Part shown: positions 1 to 7,968 of the stretch, one piece after another
How positions within the stretch are numbered: position 1 is the stretch's first letter
Layout: each line of letters opens with the position of its first letter
NCBI GenBank assembly: GCA_004357655.1
Contig: SMVQ01000051.1
Location: 1-58,628 of the forward strand
Direction of reading: 5' to 3'
Source of the DNA: Planctomycetota bacterium
GTDB taxonomy: Bacteria; Planctomycetota; UBA1135; GCA-002686595
DNA length: 58,628 nt
Position numbers and translations under genes: made by a program
Notes under the pieces: generated by a model
Databases searched by the model: none
What the model saw: only the letters and a program-made list of their open reading frames with translations
Told to the model about the DNA's origin: nothing

Positions 1-331
1 CCCTTAAAGAAGATTCTTAGTCTTAATAAGGGCGGGGTCGAATTGCGCACAACCTCTGGGATGACCGGTGCAAATATAACGCTACCAACGGCTTGCGTCT
101 ACCCATGGGGTGTGGAGAGATGCGGATCCGGTGTGGATCAGGGGTGGAAGAAGTCGGACTTCTCCACGGCTGTCCAGAGGCCACCGCGAGGGGCCCGGGG
201 GCGGGGCCTGGGAATGTGGAGAAGGGGCGGCCAGGGCCCCGGGTGTCCACGGGGCGAGCACAGGTGAGTCCACGTCGTTTCCAGAGGGTTTCCACGGGTT
301 GTCGGTCGGTCTTCCAGGTTCCTACGGGTCC
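1..331. other. Putative oriC segment downstream of dnaA
   Basis: This stretch between the window edge and the dnaA stop codon has no convincing gene. It holds several DnaA-box-like 9-mers: TGTGGATCA at 132-140 and TGTGGAGAA at 215-223 (each one mismatch from the inverted TTATCCACA box), with weaker matches TGTGGAGAG at 111-119 and TTCTCCACG at 160-168. Two AT-rich patches stand out in this GC-rich genome, 1-31 and 70-84, and could serve as unwinding elements. Being next to dnaA supports an origin, but the boxes are degenerate and GC skew was not computed. The other side of dnaA is an alternative site. Confidence 0.45.
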
Positions 332-1831
332 TCAATGCCTCTGAAGTCGCTGGAAGAGCCCCTCGAGCGCGGCCTGGGTATCGGGATCCTCGGTGTTCAG
401 CTTCGATATCTTCGAGACCGCGTGGAGGACGGTCGAGTGGTCGCGGCCCCCGAAGAAGCCGCCGATCTCCTCGAGGGAGTGGCGGGTGATCTTGCGCGCG
501 ATGAACATGGCCACCTGGCGTGGGTAGGCGATGCTGTTCGTGCGCTTCTTGGACTGCAGGTCGGAGAGCTTCACGGCGAACTTCTCGGTGACGACACGGA
601 TGATGTCGTCCATCGAGGGCTGCCCGCGCTGGACCTGGAAGATGTCGTGGAGCGCCTCGAGGGCGAGGTCGGTGGTCACGCGTTGGCCCGTGAGGTTCGA
701 GTACCCGAGCAGCTTGATGACGGCACCTTCGAGCTCGCGCACGTTCTCCTCGACGTGCTCGGCGATCATCTGCGCCACGTCGTCGGGGAACTCCTGACCG
801 CGCTCGCGACTCTTGCGCTTCACGATCGCCATGCGCGTCTCGTAGCAAGGGGCCTCGATCTCGGTGACCATGCCCCACTTGAAGCGCGACACGAGGCGGT
901 CCTGGAGGGTGGGGATGTCCTTCGGCGGGCTGTCGGAGGAGAGCACGATCTGCTTGCCCGCGTTGTAGAGCGTGTTGAAGGTGTGGAAGAACTCCTCCTG
1001 GGTCCGCTCCTTGTTCGCGAGCAGGTGGATGTCGTCGACGACGAGCACGTCGATGCCCCGGTACTTGTTGCGGAAGGCGGCGAGGTCCCCGTTCTCGAGC
1101 GCGCCGATGAAGTGGTTGACGAAGGTCTCGCAGGAGAGGTAGAGGATCCGCACCTGCGGCCAGCGGTCGAGGATCGAGAAGCAGATGGACTGGAGCAGGT
1201 GCGTCTTGCCGAGCCCCACGTTGCCGTGCAGGAAGAACGGGTTGTAGGACTTGCCCGGCGACTCGCCCGCGCCCATCGCCGCCGCGTGCGGGAAGCGGTT
1301 GCACGGACCCACGACGAAGTTGTCGAAGGTGTACTTCGGGTTCAGCACGACGTCGCTGTCCCAGAGGAGCCCGTGGGTCCGGGCCAGGGCCGCGGGAGGC
1401 GAGGTCCGCGGGCTGGACCCCGAGGTGGGCGCCGCGGCGGGCGCGGCGGGCTGCGGCGATTCGGGCGACGGCCTACGGGAAACGGTCAACTCAGGGTCCA
1501 CCGTGAAGGTGACGGTCCGCTTCGTCCCGAGGACGGCGAGGACCGACTGCTCGAGGATGTCCCGGTAGTACTTCTCGAGCCAGTCCCGGGCGAAGCTGTT
1601 CTGCACGGCGAGCACGACGTTCTCGTCGTCGACGCTCGTGAGCGCGGCACGCCGGAACCAGGTCTCGAACTGCTCCACTTGGACGCGCTTCATCACGGCG
1701 CTCTGAAGCTTTGCCCAGATGTCCTGGAGCTCGTCGGCGGCTCCCGAAGGTGACACGGCCAGCGTCATCGTCTCACCACCCGATCGGTCCGGGTTGCGAT
1801 CCGAGACCGGAAGCACGCTCGACTCCTGCAT
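332..1831 (-). CDS. dnaA: Chromosomal replication initiator protein DnaA
   Basis: DnaA binds DnaA boxes at oriC, unwinds the origin and loads the helicase; it also acts as a transcription factor. All four domains are visible: domain I with the W..F..WF helix pattern (about residues 35-65), a Pro/Ala/Ser-rich linker (115-150), an AAA+ core with Walker A GNVGLGKT (203-210) and Walker B VLVVDD (262-267), and the C-terminal DNA-binding domain with GGRDHSTVLHA near 460. Length (499 aa) is normal for the family. The start at 1831 has AAAGGA upstream; ATG 1768 is an alternative that would begin closer to domain I. A strong promoter lies at 2100-2128, implying a leader of about 260 nt. Confidence 0.98.
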   Translation of the reverse strand: MQESSVLPVSDRNPDRSGGETMTLAVSPSGAADELQDIWAKLQSAVMKRVQVEQFETWFRRAALTSVDDENVVLAVQNSFARDWLEKYYRDILEQSVLAVLGTKRTVTFTVDPELTVSRRPSPESPQPAAPAAAPTSGSSPRTSPPAALARTHGLLWDSDVVLNPKYTFDNFVVGPCNRFPHAAAMGAGESPGKSYNPFFLHGNVGLGKTHLLQSICFSILDRWPQVRILYLSCETFVNHFIGALENGDLAAFRNKYRGIDVLVVDDIHLLANKERTQEEFFHTFNTLYNAGKQIVLSSDSPPKDIPTLQDRLVSRFKWGMVTEIEAPCYETRMAIVKRKSRERGQEFPDDVAQMIAEHVEENVRELEGAVIKLLGYSNLTGQRVTTDLALEALHDIFQVQRGQPSMDDIIRVVTEKFAVKLSDLQSKKRTNSIAYPRQVAMFIARKITRHSLEEIGGFFGGRDHSTVLHAVSKISKLNTEDPDTQAALEGLFQRLQRH

Positions 1832-2174
1832 GGAACTGAATCCTTTCGCTCTCGTCCATGGAACGATCTCTTCCAGAAATGCGCCGGAGCTCGAAGCCCG
1901 CGCCAGCTCGAGCCGGGGTGGGCCGCCTCATGACCTTCCGACCCTGGACGCACACGCTCGGTTGGCAGGCGGCTCTGGCGAGGTTTCACCCCGTCGACGC
2001 CCGAGGAAACCGGTGCGGAGATCTGCACGGGATCTGTGGGCTCGCGGTGGTGGCTGGGGGAGAGCGGCTCGGCAAACGGGTGACCCTTGGTCGGAGGGCA
2101 TTACACTCGCGAGCTGTGGAGAGGTCAACGTCTCCGCGCGAACTCTTCACACTCTCCCCACGCGAAGTGAAGAG
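1832..2174. other. Intergenic region upstream of dnaA
   Basis: This gap of about 340 bp lies between dnaA and the cysteine desulfurase stop codon. It contains the predicted dnaA promoter and would be transcribed as a long dnaA leader. Together with TTTTCCGCA (2204-2212) and TGTGGATAT (2228-2236), which fall within the 3' end of the desulfurase gene, it forms a second cluster of DnaA-box-like sites and is an alternative origin location. I see no open reading frame with family resemblance. Confidence 0.4.
2100..2128 (-). promoter_or_regulatory. Predicted dnaA promoter with DnaA-box-like spacer
   Basis: Read on the minus strand, TTGACC (2128-2123) and TGTAAT (2105-2100) are separated by exactly 17 bp; each hexamer matches the sigma-70 consensus at five of six positions. 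The spacer contains a DnaA-box-like sequence, TGTGGAGAG on the plus strand at 2115-2123, which would let DnaA repress its own gene. Transcription would begin near 2093. Confidence 0.55.
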
Positions 2175-3335
2175 TCACGAGCACTTACGCGCATGCGAAA
2201 AAGTTTTCCGCAGTATGTCCACAGCCCTGTGGATATCTTGTTCATTCGTGGTCCGCCCGAGCGAGATGCGCAGCCCTGCGCGCGCGCGTTCCGCGTCGAG
2301 GCCCATGGCGATGAGCACGTGCGAGGGCTCGGGCGCTCCGCTCGCGCACGCCGAGCCGGCGCTCACCTCCAGGCCGGCGAGGTCGAGGCGCGTGACGAGC
2401 ACGCGGCCGTCCGCTTCCGCTATCGATAGGCACAGGGTGTTGGGGAGGCGCTGCGCCGAATCGATCGCGGGTCCGAGCAACGTGACGGACGCTATAGTAG
2501 TCTGAACTTCCTGCCACAGGGCCTTCGAGTACACCCGAGTGCGGGCCGCGTAGTCCGCCTGCTCCGCCGCGGCGAGCTCGATGGCGAGGGCCCCCCCGAC
2601 GATCCCCGCGACGTTCTCTGTTCCGGGACGGAGACCGGCCTCCTGCCCCCCCCCATGGCTCAGCGGGGCGAGGACCGTCCCCTGGCGGCGGTAGAGCACG
2701 CCCACACCTTGGGGCCCGCCTACCTTGTGGGCGGAGAAGCTCGCGAGGTCCACGCGCCACTCCGTCAGCTCGACCGGCACGCGGCCGAGGGCCTGCACAG
2801 CGTCCGTGTGGAACAGCGGGCGTTCCCCCGGGGGTAGTTCCGCGAGGCCGGTGCCGATGGCCGCGAGCGGCCCGAGCGCGCCCACCTCGTTGTTCGCGGC
2901 CATCACGGAGACCAGGCGCGCGCCGCGCGCGGCCAGCAGCACGGCGCGCGCGTCGGGTCGCCCCTCCGCATCGACCGCCACGCGGTGCACGGGATGCCGC
3001 TCTGCCTCGAGCGCTGCGGCGGGACCCAGGATGGAAGAGTGCTCGACCACGGTCGTCACGAGTGCCGCGCCCGGCCCGGCCGCGCGCACGGCCCCCAGCA
3101 CGGCCATGTTGTTCGCCTCCGTGCCGCCCCCCGTGAAGAGGATCTCGTCCTCGAGGGCGCCGAGTGCCGCGGCGACGCGCTCGCGCGCGTCGTCGAGCAA
3201 CTGGCGGGCCCGCCGGCCCGATCCATGGACGCTCGACGGGTTGAGAGGTGGGCCGGAGGCGAGCTCGGCGAGTCGCGCGCGCACTTCCGGCCGCAGCGGG
3301 GTCGTCGCGTTGTGGTCGAGGTATACGCGGCGCAT
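2175..3335 (-). CDS. Cysteine desulfurase, NifS/IscS family
   Basis: This PLP enzyme converts cysteine to alanine and passes sulfane sulfur to an active-site cysteine for Fe-S clusters, thiolated tRNA or other cofactors. Visible motifs are the N-terminal YLDHNATTP, GGGTEANN (69-76), the EHSSIL region with His99, the PLP lysine K204 in SAHKVGG, and the catalytic Cys330 in SAGSACASG. Length (386 aa) is typical. The gene starts 2 bp after bshA and ends the long minus-strand run, so it is probably co-transcribed with bacillithiol synthesis. IscS and NifS cannot be separated from sequence alone; no iscU or nifU is adjacent. Confidence 0.95.
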   Translation of the reverse strand: MRRVYLDHNATTPLRPEVRARLAELASGPPLNPSSVHGSGRRARQLLDDARERVAAALGALEDEILFTGGGTEANNMAVLGAVRAAGPGAALVTTVVEHSSILGPAAALEAERHPVHRVAVDAEGRPDARAVLLAARGARLVSVMAANNEVGALGPLAAIGTGLAELPPGERPLFHTDAVQALGRVPVELTEWRVDLASFSAHKVGGPQGVGVLYRRQGTVLAPLSHGGGQEAGLRPGTENVAGIVGGALAIELAAAEQADYAARTRVYSKALWQEVQTTIASVTLLGPAIDSAQRLPNTLCLSIAEADGRVLVTRLDLAGLEVSAGSACASGAPEPSHVLIAMGLDAERARAGLRISLGRTTNEQDIHRAVDILRKTFSHARKCS

Positions 3336-3337
3336 GG

Positions 3338-4495
3338 TCAGCTCCCGGCGGCGGGCAGGAGCGACCGGTACAGGTCCGCGTACCGGTGCACGATCTTCCG
3401 GCGATCGAAGCGCTCGACCGCGATCGCGCGTCCGGCGCGCCCCATCTCCGCCGCCCGCGCGCGGTCGCTGAACAGCGCGCGGATGCGCTCCGCGAACGCC
3501 TCGATGTCCTCCACGGGCACGAGGAAGCCGCTCACGCCGTCGTCCACGACTCCCGCCACGCCCCCGACGTCCGTGCCCACGACCGGCGTGCCGCAGGCCA
3601 TCGCCTCGAGCGCCGAGAGTCCGAACGACTCTTCTATCGACGAGAGCAGGAAGACGTCGGCTGGCGCGAGGAGCTCGGGCAGGGCGTCACGGGTGCCGAG
3701 GAACGTCACGCGCCGCGCGAGGCCGAGCTCGCTCGCGAGGCGCCGGCACTCCGCCTGGTCGGGCCCGTCGCCCACGAGGGTGAGGCGCGCGTCGGTGCCC
3801 TCGGTCGCCATCGCGAACGCGCGCACGAGCCACGGCACCCGTTTCACGGCTCGGAAGTTGCTGACGTGGACAGCGCTCGGCGGCCCGCTCGGCGCGTGCT
3901 CGCCCGGCCTGAACAGGTCGACGTCGACGAAGTTGGGGATGACCTGGATCCTGCACGGCGACTCCCTGAAGCCGTTGGAGAAGTTGTCGCGCGTGCGCTG
4001 CGCGAGCTCCTCCGAGACGGCCGTCACCGCGTCGCTGGCCAGGATCACGAATTGCGTCAGCGCCGCGTACGAGGGGTCGTTGCCCACGAGCGTGATGTCC
4101 GTGCCGTGCAGCGTCGTCACGACCTTGGGCGCCGGGCGGCCCTTGTCGCGCTCCGCGGCGGAGCGCGCGAGGAAGGCGTTGACCGCGTGTGGCAAGGCGT
4201 AGTGCGCGTGCAGGATGTCGAGACCCTCGCTGCGATGCAGGTTCAGAATGCTCGATGTGATCGCGAGGTCGTGCGGCGTCGAGTGGAAGAGCGGGTACGG
4301 GATACCCTGCGCCACGTGCATCTCGACTGGCCCCGGCGCGCGCGCGAGCCGGGGCGGGACCTCGTGCGAGAAGAGGTGCACACGGTGGCCCTCATCGGCG
4401 AGCGAGAGTGCGAGCTCGCTCGCGACGACACCCGATCCGCCGTAGGTCGGGTGGCAGAGGATGCCGATCCTGAGCTTCGATTCGTTCGGTTCCAT
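3338..4495 (-). CDS. bshA: GlcNAc-malate synthase BshA (bacillithiol step 1)
   Basis: This GT-B family 4 glycosyltransferase joins GlcNAc from UDP-GlcNAc to L-malate, the first step of bacillithiol synthesis. The N-terminal motif GILCHPTYGGSGVVASEL and the segments HAHYALPHA, VTTLHGTDITLVGND and SDAVTAVSEEL are characteristic of BshA and go beyond generic GT4 features. The C-terminal domain has VGDGPD and the E-x7-E donor motif (E288, E296, in EESFGLSALEAMACG). Its 385 aa fit the family. It lies 46 bp after parA and 2 bp before the desulfurase. Presence of bshB1 and bshC in the same run strongly supports the assignment. Confidence 0.95.
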   Translation of the reverse strand: MEPNESKLRIGILCHPTYGGSGVVASELALSLADEGHRVHLFSHEVPPRLARAPGPVEMHVAQGIPYPLFHSTPHDLAITSSILNLHRSEGLDILHAHYALPHAVNAFLARSAAERDKGRPAPKVVTTLHGTDITLVGNDPSYAALTQFVILASDAVTAVSEELAQRTRDNFSNGFRESPCRIQVIPNFVDVDLFRPGEHAPSGPPSAVHVSNFRAVKRVPWLVRAFAMATEGTDARLTLVGDGPDQAECRRLASELGLARRVTFLGTRDALPELLAPADVFLLSSIEESFGLSALEAMACGTPVVGTDVGGVAGVVDDGVSGFLVPVEDIEAFAERIRALFSDRARAAEMGRAGRAIAVERFDRRKIVHRYADLYRSLLPAAGS

Positions 4496-4541
4496 GGTGG
4501 GTCCAGGCCGATTGCGACCCAGCCTGTGCGGGCGGCGGCGA

Positions 4542-5519
4542 TCACTCCGCGGAAGGTGGCGTCCGCGCCCCGAAGACCTCGCGCGGCAGCGCCGGCAGAT
4601 CGCGCGCGCGCACGATCTCAGGCGCCCGTGCCGGCGCCGACGCGCGCGGCGCCCGGCCGCCGCGGCCCGGTGGCGTGATCACGCCACCGTCGCCGGCCTT
4701 CGTCCGGGGCAGCGCGGCGAGCTCGGGGTCCTCCGCTTCGCGCTGCATCACCTCCGCGGCGAGCAGGTCGTGGTCACGTGCGCCACGCGAGGTGGGGGCG
4801 TACTCGAAGATCGTCTGCCCGTAGCTCGGGGCCTCGGCGAGCTTGACGTTCGTGCGAATCGCGGTCCGGAACACCTGCTCGGGGAAGTAGGTCCGAATCT
4901 CGCCGAGCACCTCGCGCGCGAGCTTCAAGCGGCTGTCGTAGAGGCAGGGCAGGATGCCCGTGATGGCGAGCTCGGGGTTCATGCGCCGGCGGAGGAGCGC
5001 GACGATCTCGACGAGCTTGCTCATGCCCTGCAAGGCGAAGAACTCCGTCTGCAGCGTGATCAGCACTTCGCGCGCGGCGGCGAGCGCGTTGATCGAGAGC
5101 AGCCCGAGGCTCGGGGGGCAGTCGAAGAGCACGTAGTCGGCGGGTGCCGACCCGGTCGTGGCCCGGCCGTCCGCCTCCCAACGCTGGACCGCGTCGCGCA
5201 GGATCGTCTCGCGCCCGATGGCGCTCGCCAGCTCGAGCTCGGCGCCCGAGAGATCGATGTGGCTCGGCACGATGGACAGGCCGGGGGTGCTCGTCTCACG
5301 GAGGGCGTCAGCGAGCGGCAGGTCGCCCAGCAGGACGGCGTAGGTCGAGCACTCGCCCGCGTCCGCCTCGACGCCGACGTGCATCGACAGGTCCGCCTGC
5401 GGGTCGAGGTCGATGAGCGCGACGCGGCGCCCCGCGCGAGCGAGAGCCGCCCCGAGGTTGGCACACGTCGTCGTCTTGCCGACCCCGCCCTTCTGATTGA
5501 TGACCGCGATGCGCCGCAT
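4542..5519 (-). CDS. parA: Chromosome partitioning ATPase ParA/Soj
   Basis: ParA binds DNA non-specifically when ATP-bound and moves ParB-parS complexes. The start MRRIAVINQKGGVGKTT carries the deviant Walker A motif KGGVGKTT (10-17); LIDLDPQADLS is motif A' and YVLFDCPPSLG is Walker B. SYGQTIFEYAPTSRGA is the conserved C-terminal motif of chromosomal ParA. The tail of about 55 residues after that motif is Ala/Pro/Arg-rich and looks disordered. The start at 5519 is set by the motif; reading further upstream would run through a large hairpin. Unusually, parB is about 10 kb away and parA sits inside the bacillithiol cluster. Confidence 0.95.
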   Translation of the reverse strand: MRRIAVINQKGGVGKTTTCANLGAALARAGRRVALIDLDPQADLSMHVGVEADAGECSTYAVLLGDLPLADALRETSTPGLSIVPSHIDLSGAELELASAIGRETILRDAVQRWEADGRATTGSAPADYVLFDCPPSLGLLSINALAAAREVLITLQTEFFALQGMSKLVEIVALLRRRMNPELAITGILPCLYDSRLKLAREVLGEIRTYFPEQVFRTAIRTNVKLAEAPSYGQTIFEYAPTSRGARDHDLLAAEVMQREAEDPELAALPRTKAGDGGVITPPGRGGRAPRASAPARAPEIVRARDLPALPREVFGARTPPSAE

Positions 5520-5529
5520 GCTGGAGAGT

Positions 5530-5596
5530 GTACGGCGTCCGTCACTTTCCCCTCCCTTCCGCCGCGGAAGCGGGGAAAATGTGACGGACGCCGTAC
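5530..5596. repeat. Large nested hairpin between bshB1 and parA
   Basis: Arms GTACGGCGTCCGTCAC (5530-5545) and GTGACGGACGCCGTAC (5581-5596) are perfect inverse complements. Inside them TTTCCCC (5546-5552) pairs with GGGGAAA (5572-5578), and CTTCCGC pairs with GCGGAAG around a single-base loop (5556-5570). The result is a nearly continuous stem of about 30 bp. It could be an RNA stabiliser or attenuator between the two genes, or a REP-like mobile palindrome. There is no T-tract, so a simple intrinsic terminator is less likely. Confidence 0.75.
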
Positions 5597-5626
5597 GTCC
5601 GGCGGACGCCCTACGGCCGGCGCGTG

Positions 5627-6340
5627 TCAGCCGGGGACCAGCGGGTCCTCGAGCGCCACCGGACCGACGTGGATGAGGGGCTCTCCGTACCGGACTCCGA
5701 TCCGCTCGCCGAAGTAGCGCGCCTTCGTCTCCATGCGCTCGAGTACGTTCGCACCGAAGAGGAGGTGACTGCCGTCGTCGTCCGGGCCCGTGGCCTCGAG
5801 CTGGCTCGCGTAGCACGAGACGAGCCGCACCTTCTCGTCCCAGACCGGCGTGACGTCGATGACGAAGGCCGGATCGCCGGCCAGGTGACTCATGAAGTGG
5901 TAGATCCGGCGCGGGCGGTGCGCGGGCGGTCCGCCGTCCTCCGCAGCGAGCCGCGCGAGCCCGGAGAGGTACCAGGCGTCGCGTGCGAGCCGGCCCGCGG
6001 CGATGTGGTCGGGGTGCAGGTCGTCGAGGTGGTGTGCGAGGACGACCTCGGGCCGGTAGCGGCGGAAGATGGCCGCGAGCGCCTCGCGCGCCTCCGGGGT
6101 CGCGACGACGCGCCCGTCCGGGAGCTCGAGGTTCGCGCGCATCGCGAGTCCCATCAGTTCGCTCGCGGCGCTCGCCTCGGCGGCCCGCGTGGCGCGGTCG
6201 CCGCGCGTGCCCATCTCGCCGCGTGTGACGTCGACGATGCCGACCTTCCGGCCGCTCCGCACGAGCTTCAGGATCGTCCCGCCCACGGAGATCTCCGCGT
6301 CGTCTGGGTGGGCGGCGATGACGATGGCGTCGAGCTTCAT
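5627..6340 (-). CDS. bshB1: Bacillithiol deacetylase BshB1 (PIG-L/LmbE family)
   Basis: This zinc-dependent deacetylase removes the acetyl group of GlcNAc-malate to give GlcN-malate, step 2 of bacillithiol synthesis. The N-terminal AAHPDDAEISVGGT holds the zinc-binding HPDD motif, followed by DVTRGEMGTRGD and the HHLDDLHPDH segment with further metal ligands. It has 237 aa, normal for BshB1. The ATG at 6340 overlaps the bshC stop as ATGA, indicating translational coupling. A role as another LmbE-type deacetylase (mycothiol or BshB2-like) is possible in isolation, but the flanking bshA and bshC make bacillithiol by far the best reading. Confidence 0.92.
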   Translation of the reverse strand: MKLDAIVIAAHPDDAEISVGGTILKLVRSGRKVGIVDVTRGEMGTRGDRATRAAEASAASELMGLAMRANLELPDGRVVATPEAREALAAIFRRYRPEVVLAHHLDDLHPDHIAAGRLARDAWYLSGLARLAAEDGGPPAHRPRRIYHFMSHLAGDPAFVIDVTPVWDEKVRLVSCYASQLEATGPDDDGSHLLFGANVLERMETKARYFGERIGVRYGEPLIHVGPVALEDPLVPG

Positions 6341-7968
6341 GCGCTTGCCTCTTCTCCTTCGGGCACGAGATGCACGACGAGGTGCTCGGAGGAGAGCGCC
6401 GGCAGCTCCTCGTAGAGCGCATCGATCCACGCCCGCCCGTACCGGACAGTGTAGGCGAACGGCCCGAACACGCGCTCCTGCGGCAGGCCGCGCGGGAACA
6501 GCGTGTTCGTGACGCGCCGCGCGTTCCGGCGGCCCCGGCCCGTCTTGTTCGCGTGTACGCGCTCGGCCTTACCCAGCAGCTTGTCGATCAGCCCTCGGAT
6601 CTGACGCGCCGTGCGCTTCATGTTCTCGCCGAGCGCGGCGTCGATGTTCGCGAGTTCGGCGCGGTGCGCGAGCAGCGCCCCCAGGGCTTCCTCGGTCGTG
6701 GCGCGGATGTCCGCGATGACCGGCGGGGCGTCCGGTTGCGCCGCTCCCGGCGCGAGCTCGCCCTTGTGCCTGAGGACCTCGAGCGTGTCGGTCGCGAGCA
6801 CCTTCATCGCCGCGTCCGTCTCGGGCTCGACGAGCGTGCACGAGATGCGCGGCACGAACGGCGTGCGCGGCACGTTGCGGGCCCGGCGCAGGGCATCGAG
6901 CCCGGCGTGGTAGGCGAGCTCCCCGAAGCCGCCGATGGTCGCGGCGACGGGGAACACGAGGTCCTGCACGAGCGGTCGGAAGAGCGCCCCGGGTGACCAC
7001 GCGCCGGGTTCGGCGACGATCTCCGCCGCGAGCTCCGCGGGCGAGCGCGAGCCGCGCTCGCCGTCGAAGCGATACCCGTCGCCGCCGGCGCGCAGTGCAT
7101 GGCGGCCCGTTTCCGTGACGTGGTAGACGAGCGCGGCCTCCGAGGGCTCGAGCGCCGGCTCGAACCCGAGCGAGCGCAGCTCCGCGGCGCCCTCCGCGAG
7201 CGGCGGGAGCGGGTCGTGCGAGACCAGCTCGGCGAGCGCACGGGAGATCTCGCCGCGGATCCAATCGGGCTCGACGACGACGAGACCGTGCTCGCCGAGG
7301 AGCGCCGTCATCGCGCGGGTGAAGGCACGCGCGAGCGTCTCGCCGCTGCGCGGGAAGAACACGTCCAAGGCGCTCTCGAGCGACTCGGACTCGCCAAGTC
7401 CCTGGGTGAGGATCGAGCGGATCGCCCCGAGATGGTGGCGCGAATCGGAGAGTTGGATGCGCCCGATCGGCAGCCTGCCCGAGGAGAGTCCCGCGAGCGT
7501 GATCTTCTTGACGTCGAGCGATTCGTTCAGGAGGTAGTCGTGGTGCACCTCGGCGACGTCGTGGTCGTCGGCGTGGTTCCAGAACACCGGCACCACGGGC
7601 GAGCCCCAGTCGAGCGCCAGCTCGTGCGCGAGCCGGCAGGCCTGCATGCCCTTGTAGAGGCTGTAGAGCGGGGAGGCGAGGAAGCCCGGTTGCTGGCCCG
7701 TCACGACCGCGAACACGTCGCTCGTGCCGAGCACGTTCAGCGACGTGACGACACGCGATGGCGGCCGCAGTGGCTCGAGCCCGGTCTTGATCTTGCGCGC
7801 GAGGGTGGCGCGCTCCGTCGTGTCGAGCCGGTCCGCGGGGCGCAGGATGTCGGCGGTGCGACGCGGGACAGGCAGGGGCGGAAACTCCGGACCCGCGCTG
7901 AGCGCCGCCCGCGCGATGTCGGAGAGCCCGAGCACGTCCGCGGGCAGGTGTTCCAGTCGAACCTTCAA
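6337..7968 (-). CDS. bshC: Putative cysteine ligase BshC (bacillithiol step 3)
   Basis: BshC is thought to add cysteine to GlcN-malate to complete bacillithiol. The protein (543 aa, family about 540) shows the family segments VTGQQPGFLASPLYSLYKG, VPVFWNHADDHD and, towards the C-terminus, FPRGLPQERVFGPFAYTVRYG. I chose the TTG at 7968 as start: it gives MKVRLEHLPADVLG, matching the family N-terminus, and overlaps the pyrF stop as TTGA. An upstream ATG at 8049 would lie inside pyrF and add unrelated residues. Its stop overlaps the bshB1 start, so the two enzymes are probably made in fixed ratio. Confidence 0.93.
   Translation of the reverse strand: MKVRLEHLPADVLGLSDIARAALSAGPEFPPLPVPRRTADILRPADRLDTTERATLARKIKTGLEPLRPPSRVVTSLNVLGTSDVFAVVTGQQPGFLASPLYSLYKGMQACRLAHELALDWGSPVVPVFWNHADDHDVAEVHHDYLLNESLDVKKITLAGLSSGRLPIGRIQLSDSRHHLGAIRSILTQGLGESESLESALDVFFPRSGETLARAFTRAMTALLGEHGLVVVEPDWIRGEISRALAELVSHDPLPPLAEGAAELRSLGFEPALEPSEAALVYHVTETGRHALRAGGDGYRFDGERGSRSPAELAAEIVAEPGAWSPGALFRPLVQDLVFPVAATIGGFGELAYHAGLDALRRARNVPRTPFVPRISCTLVEPETDAAMKVLATDTLEVLRHKGELAPGAAQPDAPPVIADIRATTEEALGALLAHRAELANIDAALGENMKRTARQIRGLIDKLLGKAERVHANKTGRGRRNARRVTNTLFPRGLPQERVFGPFAYTVRYGRAWIDALYEELPALSSEHLVVHLVPEGEEASA

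Noticed and set aside
110-1753. Long plus-strand open frames opposite dnaA
   Set aside because: Shadow frames of a GC-rich gene; no family motifs, and DnaA is unambiguous on the minus strand.
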